Assembly: GCA_015521095.1 (NCBI GenBank)
Contig: WAOU01000096.1
Location: 1-7,139, forward strand
Length of the DNA: 7,139 bases
Source of the DNA: Desulfurococcales archaeon
GTDB lineage: Archaea > Thermoproteota > Thermoprotei_A > Sulfolobales > Acidilobaceae
Direction of reading: 5' to 3'
Shown: positions 5,537 to 7,139 of the stretch, in pieces
How positions within the stretch are numbered: the stretch's first letter is position 1
Layout: every line of letters begins with the position of its first letter
Position numbers and translations under genes: made by a program
The notes under the pieces: generated by a model
The model's input: the letters and a program-made list of their open reading frames with translations, nothing else
Database searches by the model: none
Told to the model about the DNA's origin: nothing

Positions 5537-6985
5537 TTATCTCCTTTCTAGGAATATACCTGTAACAGCGATAATTGTGGATGCTACTAGTAGCCATGCT
5601 GATATAGGAGCCCCGGACACAGTGTAGACGAATACTTTCACCGGGTTCTTCCAATAGGCGAAGAGTATAACTGATACCAGCGGAGGCAGTAGTATACTGG
5701 CTCCAGCTAGCTCCGGCTTAATCTTATGGCCTGCAAGGAGCAAGAGTGTTGTAGGCGCTAGGCCAAGTAGCATCACGCTAGACAACACGCTTAACCCTAC
5801 GATGTATGAGATTCTCAACGCCGCTATACCAGCCATCGCTAGTCCAACTACTAGTATTGCTACGATCCCTATTCTCTTCCGAGTAGCTTCGTTTATATTA
5901 TCTGGAGCCAGGTCTATGCTAGCTGTACTTGCTAGTGTTAGGAGGATGCTGTCTGCGGTTGAGACGCTGGCAGCGATAATGCTTGTGAATACTATTGCGC
6001 CGAGGAATGGGTTTGCCACTGTTAGTAGTAGGGGTGTGACTTGGTCTTTAGACTCTGGGCTTATCGGTATGATTCCTGCTTCCACTCCTGCACGTGCAAG
6101 CAATCCTATTAGGGTTACTATCATTGTGTAGGAGAGGCCGAATACTGCGAACCATTTTATCATGGTTGAAAGGCTTTTCTCGTCTCTTGGCATGTAGAGT
6201 CTTTGTACTACTTGTGGATTTGTTACTGCAAAGAATATCCATGGTAGGGTGAAGGCGAGGAATATTTCGGGTTTCCAGAAACCTGTTCCAACACTTAGAA
6301 GTCCTTGGCTTGATAATATCTCTCCTGCATGGCCGAGTGTCACTCCATTACTTCTTAAGATTCCGATTATCCATCCAAGGAGTAGTAGTGATGCTATTAT
6401 CATCCATAATCCTTGGAGCGTGTCGGTGACCGCGACACTCCATATCCCGGCTAAACTGCTCCAGACAAGCATTACCAGGAGTCCTATTATGATGCCTATA
6501 AGGTAGTAGTGCTCACCTCCGCCTGCCGCGGCTATGACTTCTCCTATTGCCTTTAGCTGGGCGGAAGCGTAGGGTACGAGTGCTACTAGGTATACTATTG
6601 ATATGAGTACTGCGAGTTTTCTGGAGCCTGCGAGGTCTGCGAGCATCTGGGCTGGTGAGACCCAGTTTTTCTCCTTTGCCTGTCTCCATACTTTTCCTGC
6701 TATTAGGATTAGTAGGCCTAGTGTTGCTACGTAGTATGCGAGCTCGAATCCTAGGCTTCCTACTCCTGTAAAGTAGGAGAATCCGACTAGTCCTACTATC
6801 ATGAAGCTGCTATAGGTTGTGGCGGCATATGTCATTGCGGCGAGGAATCCTCTTAGCCTCCGGTTGCTAGTGTAGAAGTCTGAGATGTCGCCTTTCTGGT
6901 ATTTTCTGCTGATTATGGCTAGTATGGTGCCTAGTGTTAGATATAGTGCGAGGACTGATAGGAATATTATGAATAGGCTTGTCAT
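5537..6985 (-). CDS. Sodium:solute symporter (SSS) family transporter
   Basis: A 482-residue, highly hydrophobic protein with about 13 predicted membrane segments, the usual size for SSS (PutP/PanF-type) sodium-coupled uptake carriers in the cytoplasmic membrane. Visible signatures are: the first conserved membrane region TYAATTYSSFMIVGLVGFSY (52-71); the W-W-S-L-x-G-like VWSSLAGIWSVAVTDTLQG (174-192); the cytoplasmic-loop motif TNPQVVQRLYMPRDEKSL (255-272); and AASVSTADSILL (338-349), where Ser342-Thr343 match the Na2-site Ser/Thr of PutP and vSGLT. The substrate cannot be read from the sequence; proline, pantothenate and organic acids are all family options. ATG 6985 overlaps the stop of the upstream membrane-protein gene by four bases, with GGGGTGA 9 bases before it, so translation is probably coupled. 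It ends in FLERR and faces the hemerythrin gene tail to tail. Confidence 0.92.
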   Translation of the reverse strand: MTSLFIIFLSVLALYLTLGTILAIISRKYQKGDISDFYTSNRRLRGFLAAMTYAATTYSSFMIVGLVGFSYFTGVGSLGFELAYYVATLGLLILIAGKVWRQAKEKNWVSPAQMLADLAGSRKLAVLISIVYLVALVPYASAQLKAIGEVIAAAGGGEHYYLIGIIIGLLVMLVWSSLAGIWSVAVTDTLQGLWMIIASLLLLGWIIGILRSNGVTLGHAGEILSSQGLLSVGTGFWKPEIFLAFTLPWIFFAVTNPQVVQRLYMPRDEKSLSTMIKWFAVFGLSYTMIVTLIGLLARAGVEAGIIPISPESKDQVTPLLLTVANPFLGAIVFTSIIAASVSTADSILLTLASTASIDLAPDNINEATRKRIGIVAILVVGLAMAGIAALRISYIVGLSVLSSVMLLGLAPTTLLLLAGHKIKPELAGASILLPPLVSVILFAYWKNPVKVFVYTVSGAPISAWLLVASTIIAVTGIFLERR

Positions 6986-7139
6986 CTTGTCTGCTCACCC
7001 CATTTCGAGATGTATCCTGTGGCGAGTGCTACTAGTGATACGATTACGTAGTATATGTATAGTCCCCATCCCGTTGGATGTTCAATGTATAGGGGAAGGT
7101 ACATGAGTAGTAGTAGGACTAGGTATATTATTGCGAGTG
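6982..7139 (-). CDS. C-terminal part of a small membrane protein, probable DUF3311-like transporter partner (partial)
   Basis: The minus-strand frame is open from the window edge to TGA at 6984-6982 and gives 51 residues. A hydrophobic helix (AIIYLVLLLLMYLPLYIE), a short loop HPTGWG and a second helix (LYIYYVIVSLVALATGYI) end in KWGEQTR. Two helices split by a Pro/Gly loop, directly upstream of and overlapping an SSS transporter gene, match the arrangement of DUF3311 or YhdT-type small proteins that accompany SSS carriers such as PanF. The four-base ATGA overlap with the transporter indicates one operon and coupled translation. The N-terminus and promoter lie outside the window. The family call rests on size, topology and position rather than a diagnostic motif. 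Confidence 0.6.
   Translation of the reverse strand, partial: LAIIYLVLLLLMYLPLYIEHPTGWGLYIYYVIVSLVALATGYISKWGEQTR
6995..7001 (-). promoter_or_regulatory. Shine-Dalgarno GGGGTGA inside the upstream gene
   Basis: GGGGTGA on the minus strand, inside the Trp-Gly-Glu codons of the small membrane protein, lies 9 bases before the transporter ATG. Together with the ATGA overlap it supports that start and re-initiation by ribosomes finishing the upstream gene. Confidence 0.6.

Noticed and set aside
5802..6131. 109-codon plus-strand open frame opposite the transporter
   Set aside because: It is antisense to the conserved SSS core, including the Na2-site helix. It has no homology signal and no promoter.
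7105..7116. Short tandem repeat of TAG triplets (CTA/CTC leucine codons on the minus strand)
   Set aside because: It simply encodes a run of leucines in a membrane helix, using this genome's preferred leucine codons.
1..7139. CRISPR repeats, tRNA, insertion-sequence ends or integration sites
   Set aside because: Reading both strands I found no spaced direct repeats of CRISPR length, no cloverleaf with a T-loop motif and no terminal inverted repeats with a transposase.

Overview
The window looks archaeal, most likely from a hyperthermophilic crenarchaeote of the Desulfurococcales type (inferred). Three things point there. Codon use is rich in AGA/AGG arginine, ATA isoleucine and CTA leucine. 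Ribosome-binding sites match the archaeal GGAGGTGA consensus, including a complete AGGAGGTG. One gene has a TATA-like box placed for leaderless transcription, and the gene ends carry oligo-T tracts. I see no rRNA, tRNA, CRISPR array, insertion sequence or integrase gene, so this reads as ordinary chromosome made of small unrelated transcription units.

Layout, left to right. (1) The last 32 codons of a plus-strand membrane-anchored protein (2-100). (2) A small unrecognised plus-strand gene (223-450). (3) A convergent minus-strand gene for a DUF389-type membrane protein (474-1424). (4) Divergent from it, across about 140 bp, a plus-strand TIM-barrel protein of the endonuclease IV / xylose-isomerase-like superfamily (1564-2439), which seems to lack several expected metal ligands. 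(5) A 210-bp spacer, then a plus-strand SF2 DEAD/DEAH-type helicase resembling Hef/MPH1 and XPB-like enzymes (2650-4425). (6) A plus-strand two-part protein, an unrecognised N-terminal domain fused to a C-terminal hemerythrin (4499-5473), behind a clear archaeal promoter. (7) A convergent minus-strand pair: a sodium:solute symporter family transporter (5537-6985), whose start codon overlaps the stop codon of a small membrane protein (6982 to the window edge), probably its DUF3311-like partner.

Only the last pair clearly works together, as a translationally coupled transporter with a small accessory subunit. The helicase and the TIM-barrel protein could both touch DNA repair, and they lie on the same strand. 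The 210-bp gap and the degenerate metal site make a joint pathway speculative. The most interesting items are the hemerythrin fusion and its promoter, the TIM-barrel protein with a degenerate metal site, and the helicase, whose synonymous codon choice shifts sharply between its two RecA-like domains. I found no convincing new multi-gene system.
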